A DNA stretch of 6,057 nucleotides from Chitinophagaceae bacterium (GTDB taxonomy: Bacteria; Bacteroidota; Bacteroidia; Chitinophagales; Chitinophagaceae). The notes beneath the pieces were generated by a model. The model ran no database searches and was not told where the DNA came from. It saw only the letters and a program-made list of their open reading frames with translations. Positions 1 through 6,057 of the stretch are shown piece by piece. The stretch spans positions 1 through 6,057 of the forward strand of contig PLEB01000070.1 in assembly GCA_003136915.1 (NCBI GenBank). Reading direction: 5' to 3'. Numbering within the stretch: the stretch's first letter is position 1; every line of letters begins with the position of its first letter. The translations under genes and the position numbers were made by a program.

Positions 1-13
1 TTTCAAATTATAT

Positions 14-355
14 TTATTTGTTCACCTGGAACTTGCCCGACTGAACGATCTTGCCGTTGGGATCTTTCAGTTGAAAAATATAAATTCCGCGGAAAAAATC
101 GGAGAGGTTAAGAACTGTTTTCTGGTCTGCAGCCGAGAACTCGTAAACTTTTTTTCCAAGAAAATTAAAGACCTGAAGAGAATAATTTCTGCCGTAATTT
201 TTGATGAAGTCAAAAGTGATAAATGATGTAGCTGGGTTAGGGTAAAAGCGTACGCTTTCAGGTTCAGGATCAGGAAAGCCCGGAATCCTGTTCTGGCTTT
301 TGACCTGGGAGGCCGAGCAAAACATAATAAGAAGAATAAGGTAGAAAATCCTCAT
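14..355 (-). CDS. Small secreted protein consisting almost only of a T9SS type A C-terminal sorting domain
   Basis: A 113-residue protein. The N-terminus (MRIFYLILLIMFCSASQVKSQ) is a signal peptide, probably cut near residue 20-21; the Cys at 13 is not in a good lipobox. A short proline-rich linker (PGFPDPEPESV, 25-35) is followed by about 77 residues that match the type IX secretion sorting domain (TIGR04183): FYPNPATSFITFDF (37-50), YSLQVFNFLGKKVYEF (58-73), and a final part with LNLSDFFRGIYIFQL (82-96) and the terminal GKFQV. Such domains normally sit at the end of much larger cargo and direct export across the outer membrane; here there is no cargo domain. The ATG at 355 is chosen because the signal peptide starts there. 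The frame stays open to an ATG at 490, but that would put 45 unrelated residues before the signal peptide. It lies 201 nt beyond the operon's TolC-like gene, with its own candidate promoter, so it may be a separate unit. Confidence 0.87.
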   Translation of the reverse strand: MRIFYLILLIMFCSASQVKSQNRIPGFPDPEPESVRFYPNPATSFITFDFIKNYGRNYSLQVFNFLGKKVYEFSAADQKTVLNLSDFFRGIYIFQLKDPNGKIVQSGKFQVNK

Positions 356-380
356 AGTTACTGGAAAAGACAGACTGCCT

Positions 381-412
381 ACAATATACCTTTTTTTTTG
401 CAAAACTACAAA
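381..412 (-). promoter_or_regulatory. Candidate Bacteroidota promoter with A9 tract in the spacer
   Basis: Reading the minus strand, TTTG (412-409) is followed after 20 nt by TATATTGT (388-381), close to the Bacteroidota primary sigma consensus of TTTG near -33 and TAnnTTTG near -7. Transcription would start about 375, some 20 nt before the ATG at 355. A run of nine A residues (399-391 on this strand) fills part of the spacer. A second TTTG at 404-401 is too close (12 nt). The -7 element misses one consensus position, so this remains a prediction. Confidence 0.45.
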
Positions 413-556
413 AATGCCGGCAGTTGGTAATATCTCATGAAGACCCATTTTAAGACCAAATCCAGCTCGTATGAAGTGTCTTGGCATCAACCTCCCTTCC
501 CCTCTTATTTGCGCCTTCTTTTTATGCCTAATGATGGCCGGACCCTTTTTTCACCA

Positions 557-1273
557 TCATTTCATGCTCCTTTCCACGTCCTCAATCTTAACTCCAATAA
601 TTTTTTCGATCTCGATCTTGGAGAGGTTCAGGTCCCTTTGCAGGGTGAGGCTCCGCACCTGTTCATTGATATAGCTTTTCTGGGCCTTTTCAACATCATC
701 CAGCTTAATGAGGTTTTCAGCAAAATCACTTTCTGCTCTTTTCAGCGATGAATATTCTCCCTGTGTCAATTTACCCTGGAATTCCACAAGCTGTTTTTGC
801 AATAGATAATTTTCATACCTGGTGAGGATATCGGCTTTTATCTCACGGAATTTTTGATTTTTAGCTGCGACAGTGATATAGTAATTCTCTTTGGCGGACT
901 TCACATTATTTTTCGTTCTGGTGAATATGTCAAATGGAATAACCAAAGAAAAGTTATACCTGGGATATATGGTTGGAACATACCCACCCGTGGAAGTACT
1001 AAATGCGTGGGGGTTAATCGTGAACTCATTGATATTTCCCTGGGCGGATGCTAAACCGAGATAAGCAGATTTGGCGACCTGCACCTGGTAAGAAGCAGCC
1101 TTGGATGCATGATCTACCATTTCATAAGCCGGATTTTGGAGGGCCAGCTGCACAAGTCGTTCCCGGATATCCGGCAAACGTGTGCTATCAGGCCGGAAAA
1201 GATATTTACTGACAGGCGTTTGGGCATAGATAGATTCGGAAATTAGCAGGAAGGCCAACAATAAATATCGCAT
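557..1273 (-). CDS. TolC-family outer-membrane protein with a single OEP repeat (half-length)
   Basis: A 238-residue exported protein. Residues 1-17 form a signal peptide (MRYLLLAFLLISESIYA, then QTP). The mature part follows one TolC repeat: a long helix (about 35-78, beginning RERLVQLALQNPAYEMVDHA), a short region with strand-like YPRYNFSLVIPFDIF (103-117), which matches the conserved OEP strand and turn, then a second long helical stretch (about 120-215) ending in LNLSKIEIEKIIG, like the end of an OEP repeat. TolC proteins normally have two such repeats in about 420-500 residues and form trimers; here there is one, with a clean start and stop. The gene begins 3 nt after the polymerase stop, so it belongs to the polysaccharide operon. 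It probably acts in the outer membrane or periplasm in polymer export (inference). TolC relatives usually serve type I secretion or efflux, but no ABC or adaptor gene is in view. Family confidence is good; the precise role is unknown. Confidence 0.85.
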   Translation of the reverse strand: MRYLLLAFLLISESIYAQTPVSKYLFRPDSTRLPDIRERLVQLALQNPAYEMVDHASKAASYQVQVAKSAYLGLASAQGNINEFTINPHAFSTSTGGYVPTIYPRYNFSLVIPFDIFTRTKNNVKSAKENYYITVAAKNQKFREIKADILTRYENYLLQKQLVEFQGKLTQGEYSSLKRAESDFAENLIKLDDVEKAQKSYINEQVRSLTLQRDLNLSKIEIEKIIGVKIEDVERSMK

Positions 1274-1276
1274 AGA

Positions 1277-2779
1277 TCAATTTTGAATAGTGGTTATGGG
1301 TTTTGTTTGAGGGTCTGTATCAAAATCGGCCAATTTGATAAAAATAACCATTATGGCCTGAAAGAACAAGACAACCGGACATTGTGTAATGGCCATTTGC
1401 GCATATTGTGCCACCAGCAAGGTAAACATCATTATCAGTAAGGCAATGTAATAATTACGGATCACCGGATCCTTTGCACGGTAGAAATAATGATACCCAT
1501 GGCGCATTACAATAAAATAAAATATCAGCAGCAGTGCCAGTCCAATGCCTCCTTCCTCAGCTACTGTTTTCATGTAGCCGCTGTCTGGCTGCAGATATTC
1601 GAGATAATGTCCGTGATTATATTTGGGCCCTTCAAATCCGCAGGTAAAAATCCCTCCTCCTATAGGATGGTCCTGGATATACGGCTGCACCTGGTGGCGG
1701 TCGAAATCCCGTATGGCTAATGACTGGTCTTTTGTTCCTTCAAAAGTAGACAGAATACGGTTGGTAATTACATTCTGATAGGGCATTACCATAAGTGCAG
1801 TAACAGTCAAAACCGAATAAATAAAGAATCTGATTGTTCTCTTTTCATATAGGGTAGAAATGCAATAAAGGCAAATACCCGCAATAATCATTAAGGTGGC
1901 AGTTCGCGTTCCGGAATAACTGTAGCCAAGCAGATTAATTATACCGGCAACCCCCAGCCAAACCCTTTCTTTCTTGTCGTCCGTACGGATGAACAAAATA
2001 ATACACAGCATCGAAATGGATGCAAACAGAATTCCGGATGTAGCCGGGTCGGAAAAGACCGAGAATTTCCGGAGCAATCCTGCCTGCAACAATAGCGCGA
2101 ACCCCCCGCCTGTTCCAATCCATCTCAACTCAAATCCTGCATAGCCGAAAACCTGTTGCTTGCAGGCGTACAATGCGAGCAGGGTACAAAGCAAAATCAT
2201 GAATCGCACAAAATAAATGATGCGTGCGCGCGAGTCCAGAAGAGAGTAGCATATATAATAAAAAACAAAATAACTCAATTGCTTTCTGAAAAAGCTGAAC
2301 CAACCTAGCTGGCTGAACATCGAAGGGTTGAATAGTTCAATCAGGTAAAACCCAAACAGGACATACAGACCAATGGTTATCGGATTCTTCCAGAATTTCA
2401 AATCAATATTTCTCTTCTGATCATATTTGAAAAGAATGCTGAGAAATTCCAGGTAAGTTATCAATTCAATAAAGGTTCCGGAAGGCACAGGCAGTGTAAC
2501 GAGGCGGTCAATTACCGTGGTGATAGAGGAAAATGCAATCAAAAAATAAAGCCCGAAATAGGGGTATTTCATGATGAGAACGAACAGCAGGAAGGCAGAA
2601 ACGCAAACAATTACGATCGGGCCGATCTTATAATCCACCATCACCACGCCATAAACCATTAGAGCTCCGACCAATGACAGCAGTATCCAGCCAAATGCCG
2701 TATTTAATTTTTTCTGCAGAATATGGTATCGCAACCATTGCCGCAGAGAAAAACGTTTGATTAAAATGCCATTCGCCAT
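1277..2779 (-). CDS. O-antigen polymerase/ligase family membrane protein (Wzy/WaaL-like)
   Basis: A 500-residue polytopic inner-membrane protein with roughly 10-12 hydrophobic segments, the first near residues 29-48 and the last two near 443-482. The family (PF04932, Wzy_C) joins undecaprenyl-linked repeat units into polymer or transfers polymer to an acceptor at the periplasmic face. Supporting motifs are SGTRTA (289-294), usual in these proteins just before a membrane helix, and a large hydrophilic loop at about 340-410. The loop carries two arginines (R357, R361), the DHPIGGG signature (370-376) and HGHYLEYLQPDSGY (389-402), followed by AEEGGIG (407-413), matching the H-x-x-x-L...E-x-G-x-x-G pattern of WaaL/Wzy. 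In a locus with a Wzc-like regulator and a glycosyltransferase, polymerase is the likelier role, but ligase cannot be excluded. The start is one base after the small upstream gene; there is no Shine-Dalgarno sequence, as is common in Bacteroidota. The TolC-like gene begins 3 nt after the TGA. Confidence 0.9.
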   Translation of the reverse strand: MANGILIKRFSLRQWLRYHILQKKLNTAFGWILLSLVGALMVYGVVMVDYKIGPIVIVCVSAFLLFVLIMKYPYFGLYFLIAFSSITTVIDRLVTLPVPSGTFIELITYLEFLSILFKYDQKRNIDLKFWKNPITIGLYVLFGFYLIELFNPSMFSQLGWFSFFRKQLSYFVFYYICYSLLDSRARIIYFVRFMILLCTLLALYACKQQVFGYAGFELRWIGTGGGFALLLQAGLLRKFSVFSDPATSGILFASISMLCIILFIRTDDKKERVWLGVAGIINLLGYSYSGTRTATLMIIAGICLYCISTLYEKRTIRFFIYSVLTVTALMVMPYQNVITNRILSTFEGTKDQSLAIRDFDRHQVQPYIQDHPIGGGIFTCGFEGPKYNHGHYLEYLQPDSGYMKTVAEEGGIGLALLLIFYFIVMRHGYHYFYRAKDPVIRNYYIALLIMMFTLLVAQYAQMAITQCPVVLFFQAIMVIFIKLADFDTDPQTKPITTIQN

Positions 2780-2780
2780 G

Positions 2781-2882
2781 CTAGTAATACATGAATTTTA
2801 TGAAAATAAAAACGATGAAAACGATCAGCACCATAGTGGTGATCACTTCGAAAATTTGTTTATTTTTTTCCTGATCACTCAT
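2781..2882 (-). CDS. 33-residue single-pass membrane protein, function unknown
   Basis: Short reading frame of 33 codons plus TAG, fitting exactly between the glycosyltransferase and the Wzy-like gene. The ATG shares four bases (ATGA) with the glycosyltransferase stop, and its stop is followed after one base by the ATG of the polymerase. Both are typical of translationally coupled genes. The translation starts with a polar charged segment (MSDQEKNKQIFEV), continues with a strongly hydrophobic run (about residues 14-28, rich in V, I, F, L and M) and ends KFMYY, so it reads as one membrane helix with a short cytoplasmic tail. I recognise no family. Its position suggests a small accessory subunit of the polymerase or chain-length complex (inference). 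Alternatively it may matter only as a coupling leader that carries ribosomes from the glycosyltransferase to the polymerase. The tight fit and amphipathic-to-hydrophobic layout favour a real gene, but one this short could arise by chance. Confidence 0.66.
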   Translation of the reverse strand: MSDQEKNKQIFEVITTMVLIVFIVFIFIKFMYY

Positions 2883-4102
2883 AATATAACGGCAGGATAT
2901 TGCTTTTCTGAATGATAAAATGCATTGCCAAGGGCCCCGATGGAATTCTCCCAGGTATGCGTAAGCGAAAAATCCCTGCGCCTTTTCCTTTCTTGCTCTG
3001 AATTCAAAGACGGATTTTCCAATATCCTCCGGATATTGGATATATAGTCATCCGCCGATTCACAGAGGAACGTATATTCTCTGAACATTTCCATGGCAGG
3101 GGTCGCGGTAGCAACCACCGGCTTTCCTGCGGCAAGGTATTCGTCAATCTTTCTCGGATAATTTCCGAGCGTCAGTGGATTCAGTCCCTGGGGATTCATG
3201 CAAATCGTAAAGTGCTGAACGTATGAAGCTGTTTCTTCGGGCTTTTTCCCGCCCAGGAAATAAACATTCTTCATGGTTCTCAATCTGCTTTTTCCAAAAC
3301 CGGCATCCGCGGGACCTACCAAAACAATGCTCAGCCCGGGAAAAGCCAAAGAAATACGGATCAGGATTTCCTCATCCAAGCGCATGCCAGTTATGGCACC
3401 ACAATAGCCGAGTACGGGTGCAGGAATTATCTTCATATCTGCAGGAAGGGGCAGGTCTTCTGCAATAAAATCATGCAGATTGCAGCCCTGGCCGATATCC
3501 GCACTGTTGGGATTCCACTGGCTGGCGTATGCAGCCAGATAGGCAGAATTAGCAATGATCAGATCCGCCTTTTCAATCATTTCTTTCTCGCAACGCGGCC
3601 CGAATTTTTCAAAGAAGGGCTGTATGGTCAAAAAATCGCGGATATAAAAAATATATTCACGCACAGGCAATAATCCTTTCAGATACAATCCACGGTAAAA
3701 ATCATTGTCGTTCAACAAAATACTGTTCTTGAATCCCAGCTTGCGGATGGTCTTTTTTATCTCAGCTGAAAGGCGCTTGTTATTGATCCGGTTGAAAAAA
3801 TCAAAAAGTTTATAGTTGGGCGACCAGGTGCCTGACTCAAGCAAGGACTTTGGATGAAGCACCCAGAAATTGTCCTGTATCTGCTGAATGTATTTGTTTT
3901 CGTGACTGCCTGCAGATTTGGGCCGGCCACGCAAAAGATTTTTCAGGGCTGTTTTTCTGTCCAGCGCACGGTCTACGAACAATACCCGGTTATAACGGGC
4001 AAGCTCATACGCCATATCTTTAAAATTAAATGCGATATCGGAGTTCCATGGTAGGAAACTGAACATTATGATATCCCTGTTTTTTATAAAACGGTGCTTC
4101 AT
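2879..4102 (-). CDS. GT-B fold glycosyltransferase (family 1/4-like, TuaH-like)
   Basis: A 407-residue cytoplasmic glycosyltransferase, probably adding one sugar of the repeat unit from a nucleotide-sugar donor to the lipid-linked acceptor; the sugar cannot be read from sequence. The N-terminal half has the GT-B opening pattern (PWNSDIAFNFKDMAYELAR, then NRVLFVD at about 38-44). ADLIIANSAYL (179-189) and the GCNLHDF turn (206-212) mark the end of the acceptor domain. The donor domain begins near PVLGYCGAI (229-237), continues through LVGPADAGFG, and carries YPRKIDEYLAAGKPVVAT (315-332), the conserved donor-site helix of TuaH-like and other GT-B enzymes. The length is normal. The ATG at 4102 is preferred: it lies 16 nt after the upstream stop and gives the usual short N-terminus (MKHRFIKNRDII). 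An in-frame ATG at 4147 would add 15 residues and overlap the upstream gene by 29 nt. The stop overlaps the next start as ATGA. Confidence 0.88.
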   Translation of the reverse strand: MKHRFIKNRDIIMFSFLPWNSDIAFNFKDMAYELARYNRVLFVDRALDRKTALKNLLRGRPKSAGSHENKYIQQIQDNFWVLHPKSLLESGTWSPNYKLFDFFNRINNKRLSAEIKKTIRKLGFKNSILLNDNDFYRGLYLKGLLPVREYIFYIRDFLTIQPFFEKFGPRCEKEMIEKADLIIANSAYLAAYASQWNPNSADIGQGCNLHDFIAEDLPLPADMKIIPAPVLGYCGAITGMRLDEEILIRISLAFPGLSIVLVGPADAGFGKSRLRTMKNVYFLGGKKPEETASYVQHFTICMNPQGLNPLTLGNYPRKIDEYLAAGKPVVATATPAMEMFREYTFLCESADDYISNIRRILENPSLNSEQERKRRRDFSLTHTWENSIGALGNAFYHSEKQYPAVIL

Positions 4103-4118
4103 CTTAAAATTATCAGGA

Positions 4119-6057
4119 TTAGAGATCCAGGTTCTGTTCGTCAACATTATTTAGTACGGCCCCGATAAATTTATTTTTATTATCCCTCAGGAACCCCAGG
4201 GATTCCCGGTCAATTTCATTAATTGTGTTCCGCGCAGAGAAAACCAATACAATCCCATCTACATACTCACTCAGCTCTTTGCTGTCTGCGTGATAGTTCA
4301 ATGCCGCGGCTTCAATCAGGATGAAATCATAATGCTGTTTAAGCTTATCCAGGTTATTCAGCAAGTGATTTTTTGGCAAAACTTCAGAGGGCGTGTAGTT
4401 TCCCTCATCGCAACCGATGATGTCCACATTGGTGATATTGGTCAGTGTGGTTATACCCCATATTTTATCAACGCCATCCTGGCTGCCCATGCTAAAGGTT
4501 TCCAGGGTTGGTTTTGCCGAGAAATCACGTGTCAGGGTGTTGTTGGAAAAATTTGCGTCAATCAGCAGGACTTTTTTCTTGCTCATGCTGAATATGTGGG
4601 CAAGCGATTCCACGATGGTTGTTTTTCCTTCCTGGGCTTTGGTACTCGTAAAGAGCACCACACGCTTCCCGCTCCTTTCAATTTCATACCTCAGTTTCCT
4701 GAGGTTCTCTATAAATGGAATGGAGTTGTGTTCGCGGTCACTCCGGGCATTGAAATCAAAGTAATCCGGCAGCAATTTTTTATCCAGATCTATTTTCCCT
4801 ACAGTCGATAATACCTCCATTTTTGTTTCCTTCTGAAAGATCGTTGGTGTGCGCAGGGAAGAATCCAGCAATTCCAGGATGATGATGAATAAAGAAGAGA
4901 GAAAAAACATAGACAATCCTGAAATTGTTATGATCAGCACGCCCTTGGTTGGCTCGGGCTTGATCGGAGGCTGACCCAGCAGGATTTGTTTGAAATTGAA
5001 ATCCGGAGACACATCAATATCCTGGGAAGCAAAGATGCTGCTATTATATTTTTCAAGGTCTTTCTCTGCAATGGTGAGGTCATTCTGATAAGCGTTTGCA
5101 ATGACCTCCTGCCCGCCTCCGGAAAAGGCTATCCTCCGGAATTGTTCAACGCGGCCTTTATACATTTCAATATTGTCGGCAGTAGATGCTATCGATGATT
5201 GCAGATCCAGTTTCTCTTTTATCAATTCCTGCTTGCGTTCTTCGATCTTTGACGCCGAGTTGACTCCGCCGGCAGTGGGCGTGCTCCTGTTAAGCAAAGC
5301 GATCTTATTTATATTATCATCAATCTGGCGCTGAATTACCGGATCAGCGCCTCCTTTTTGAAACAGCCTGGTCGCGAGATCTTCATTGGTGCGGCGCAGC
5401 ACCATGATTTCGTCAGCATGGTTGCTGATGGGAACAGCAGTGGTTGAGGAAGCATTGGCATTGATCTCACGCAGCTGGTCGATCACGCTTTGTAAACGTT
5501 GCTTGTAGTCATTCTGGGTCGCCTGCTGTGCCGTAAGCGCGGATGTGAGCTCCTGCAGGCCGCTCATCGCTGCTGTGGCCGCATCTCCCGGGTTGGGCGT
5601 TCCAATCTTATCCCGGAACCGCTGAAGGCGGTTGCGCAGCGTATCCACTTCCTTTCCTTTGCTTTCACGAAGACTGTCCAGCTTATATAATGACTCTTTT
5701 GTATTCGTTGAAGTGAGTGAATTGTAAAATTCTTTGAATTTCGTACCGATCTTATTGGATACATAGGCCGACAATTCAGGATTTTCCGAAGCGAAGGAGA
5801 CATTTATATAGTCGGTTTTGGGAACTCTTTCCACGGTAAGCCCTTTCAATACACTCTCCTCACCATAGTCATACAAATTCATCAGGTTCCAAACCATCTT
5901 GTCCTGGGGATCATAGGTAGTAAGCAGTTTGAGTGACGTCAATTTCTCCCTAAGAATAAGACGGGCCTTGGGGAAATCTGCTTTCCGGTAAGATGAATCC
6001 TTTCTTTGTTTTTCCGTAAGGGTTCGGAAAGGATGTTCCGAGTCCAGGTCATGCAAC
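4119..6057 (-). CDS. Wzc/GumC-like polysaccharide chain-length regulator with degenerate BY-kinase domain (5' end outside window)
   Basis: Partial gene: the reading frame is open to the window edge and the first visible codons are internal, so the N-terminal membrane helix and start are missing. Counting from the codon at 6056, residues about 30-110 resemble the periplasmic Wzz domain (YINVSFASENPELSAYV at 83-99). Residues about 120-345 are rich in charged heptads, consistent with a long periplasmic coiled coil. A proline-rich stretch (QPPIKPEPTKG, 362-372) leads into the second membrane helix (about 373-397), as is usual in the Wzz family. The cytoplasmic part (about 445-640) has the BY-kinase fold: Walker A-like TSTKAQEGKTT (470-480), Walker A'-like VLLIDANF (496-503) and Walker B-like FILIEAAAL (578-586). 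Known family role: an inner-membrane co-polymerase that controls chain length and couples polymerisation to export. The second Asp of Walker A' is Asn and the Walker B Asp is Glu. The protein ends DEQNLDL with no tyrosine cluster. Kinase activity is therefore doubtful; the family assignment is firm. Confidence 0.93.
   Translation of the reverse strand, partial: LHDLDSEHPFRTLTEKQRKDSSYRKADFPKARLILREKLTSLKLLTTYDPQDKMVWNLMNLYDYGEESVLKGLTVERVPKTDYINVSFASENPELSAYVSNKIGTKFKEFYNSLTSTNTKESLYKLDSLRESKGKEVDTLRNRLQRFRDKIGTPNPGDAATAAMSGLQELTSALTAQQATQNDYKQRLQSVIDQLREINANASSTTAVPISNHADEIMVLRRTNEDLATRLFQKGGADPVIQRQIDDNINKIALLNRSTPTAGGVNSASKIEERKQELIKEKLDLQSSIASTADNIEMYKGRVEQFRRIAFSGGGQEVIANAYQNDLTIAEKDLEKYNSSIFASQDIDVSPDFNFKQILLGQPPIKPEPTKGVLIITISGLSMFFLSSLFIIILELLDSSLRTPTIFQKETKMEVLSTVGKIDLDKKLLPDYFDFNARSDREHNSIPFIENLRKLRYEIERSGKRVVLFTSTKAQEGKTTIVESLAHIFSMSKKKVLLIDANFSNNTLTRDFSAKPTLETFSMGSQDGVDKIWGITTLTNITNVDIIGCDEGNYTPSEVLPKNHLLNNLDKLKQHYDFILIEAAALNYHADSKELSEYVDGIVLVFSARNTINEIDRESLGFLRDNKNKFIGAVLNNVDEQNLDL

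Noticed and set aside
415..422. Palindrome TGCCGGCA just upstream of the candidate promoter.
   Set aside because: A lone 8-bp palindrome is expected by chance and no second copy was seen; an operator cannot be supported.
356..490. In-frame upstream extension of the small T9SS protein to an ATG at 490 (45 extra residues).
   Set aside because: It would place non-signal sequence before an obvious signal peptide and run through the candidate promoter and A9 tract. It resembles no domain I recognise.
424..556. Search for a rho-independent terminator after the TolC-like gene.
   Set aside because: No GC-rich stem followed by a T-run was seen on the minus strand. The operon may end by another mechanism or read through into the T9SS protein gene.
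2829..2841. Short inverted repeat CACCA-TAG-TGGTG inside the 33-residue gene.
   Set aside because: Only a 5-bp stem with a 3-nt loop and no T-run; it is explained by coding sequence and too weak for a terminator or operator.
4103..4147. Longer start for the glycosyltransferase at 4147.
   Set aside because: It would overlap the Wzc-like gene by 29 nt and add 15 residues before a normal GT-B N-terminus. The ATG at 4102 gives a usual 16-nt gap. It is not excluded outright.
4290..4811. A 173-codon open frame on the plus strand and other plus-strand open frames inside the gene cluster.
   Set aside because: They lie antisense to genes with clear family motifs, their translations show no recognisable domain, and no promoter or operon context supports them.
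6050..6057. A TTG at 6056 as the start codon of the Wzc-like gene.
   Set aside because: The first membrane helix and first part of the Wzz domain are missing, so the codon is internal and the gene continues beyond the window.

Overview
This window looks like part of an exopolysaccharide or capsule biosynthesis operon from a Bacteroidota bacterium, probably of the Cytophagia/Chitinophagia/Sphingobacteriia type. Three things suggest this. The last gene encodes a type IX secretion (T9SS) type A sorting domain, which is essentially confined to this phylum. The gene starts lack Shine-Dalgarno sequences. A TTTG / TAnnTTTG-like promoter precedes the last gene. All genes are on the minus strand, so transcription runs from high to low coordinates.

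In order of transcription: (1) 6057-4119, a Wzc/GumC-type chain-length regulator fused to a BY-kinase-like ATPase domain, cut off at its N-terminus by the window edge; (2) 4102-2879, a GT-B fold glycosyltransferase; (3) 2882-2781, an unlisted 33-residue single-pass membrane protein whose start overlaps the glycosyltransferase stop as ATGA; (4) 2779-1277, a polytopic O-antigen polymerase/ligase-family (Wzy/WaaL-like) protein; (5) 1273-557, a TolC-family outer-membrane protein with only one of the usual two repeats. Gaps between these genes are 16, -4, 1 and 3 nt, so they almost certainly form one polycistronic, translationally coupled unit. After about 200 non-coding bases comes (6) 355-14, a 113-residue secreted protein that is little more than a signal peptide and a T9SS sorting domain. 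It has its own candidate promoter, which contains an A9 tract in the spacer.

The combined picture is a Wzy-type polysaccharide pathway. The glycosyltransferase extends the lipid-linked repeat unit in the cytoplasm, the Wzy-like protein polymerises or transfers it at the periplasmic face, and the Wzc-like protein sets chain length and links to export. The TolC-like protein may provide or modify an outer-membrane exit. No flippase (Wzx), no Wza-type export protein and no initiating sugar-phosphate transferase lies in the window; these would be expected upstream of base 6057 or elsewhere.

The least ordinary points are the hidden 33-residue membrane protein, the single-repeat TolC-like protein, the degenerate ATPase motifs and missing tyrosine tail in the Wzc-like protein, and the cargo-free T9SS domain protein. 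No RNA genes, CRISPR arrays, insertion sequences or convincing terminators were seen.
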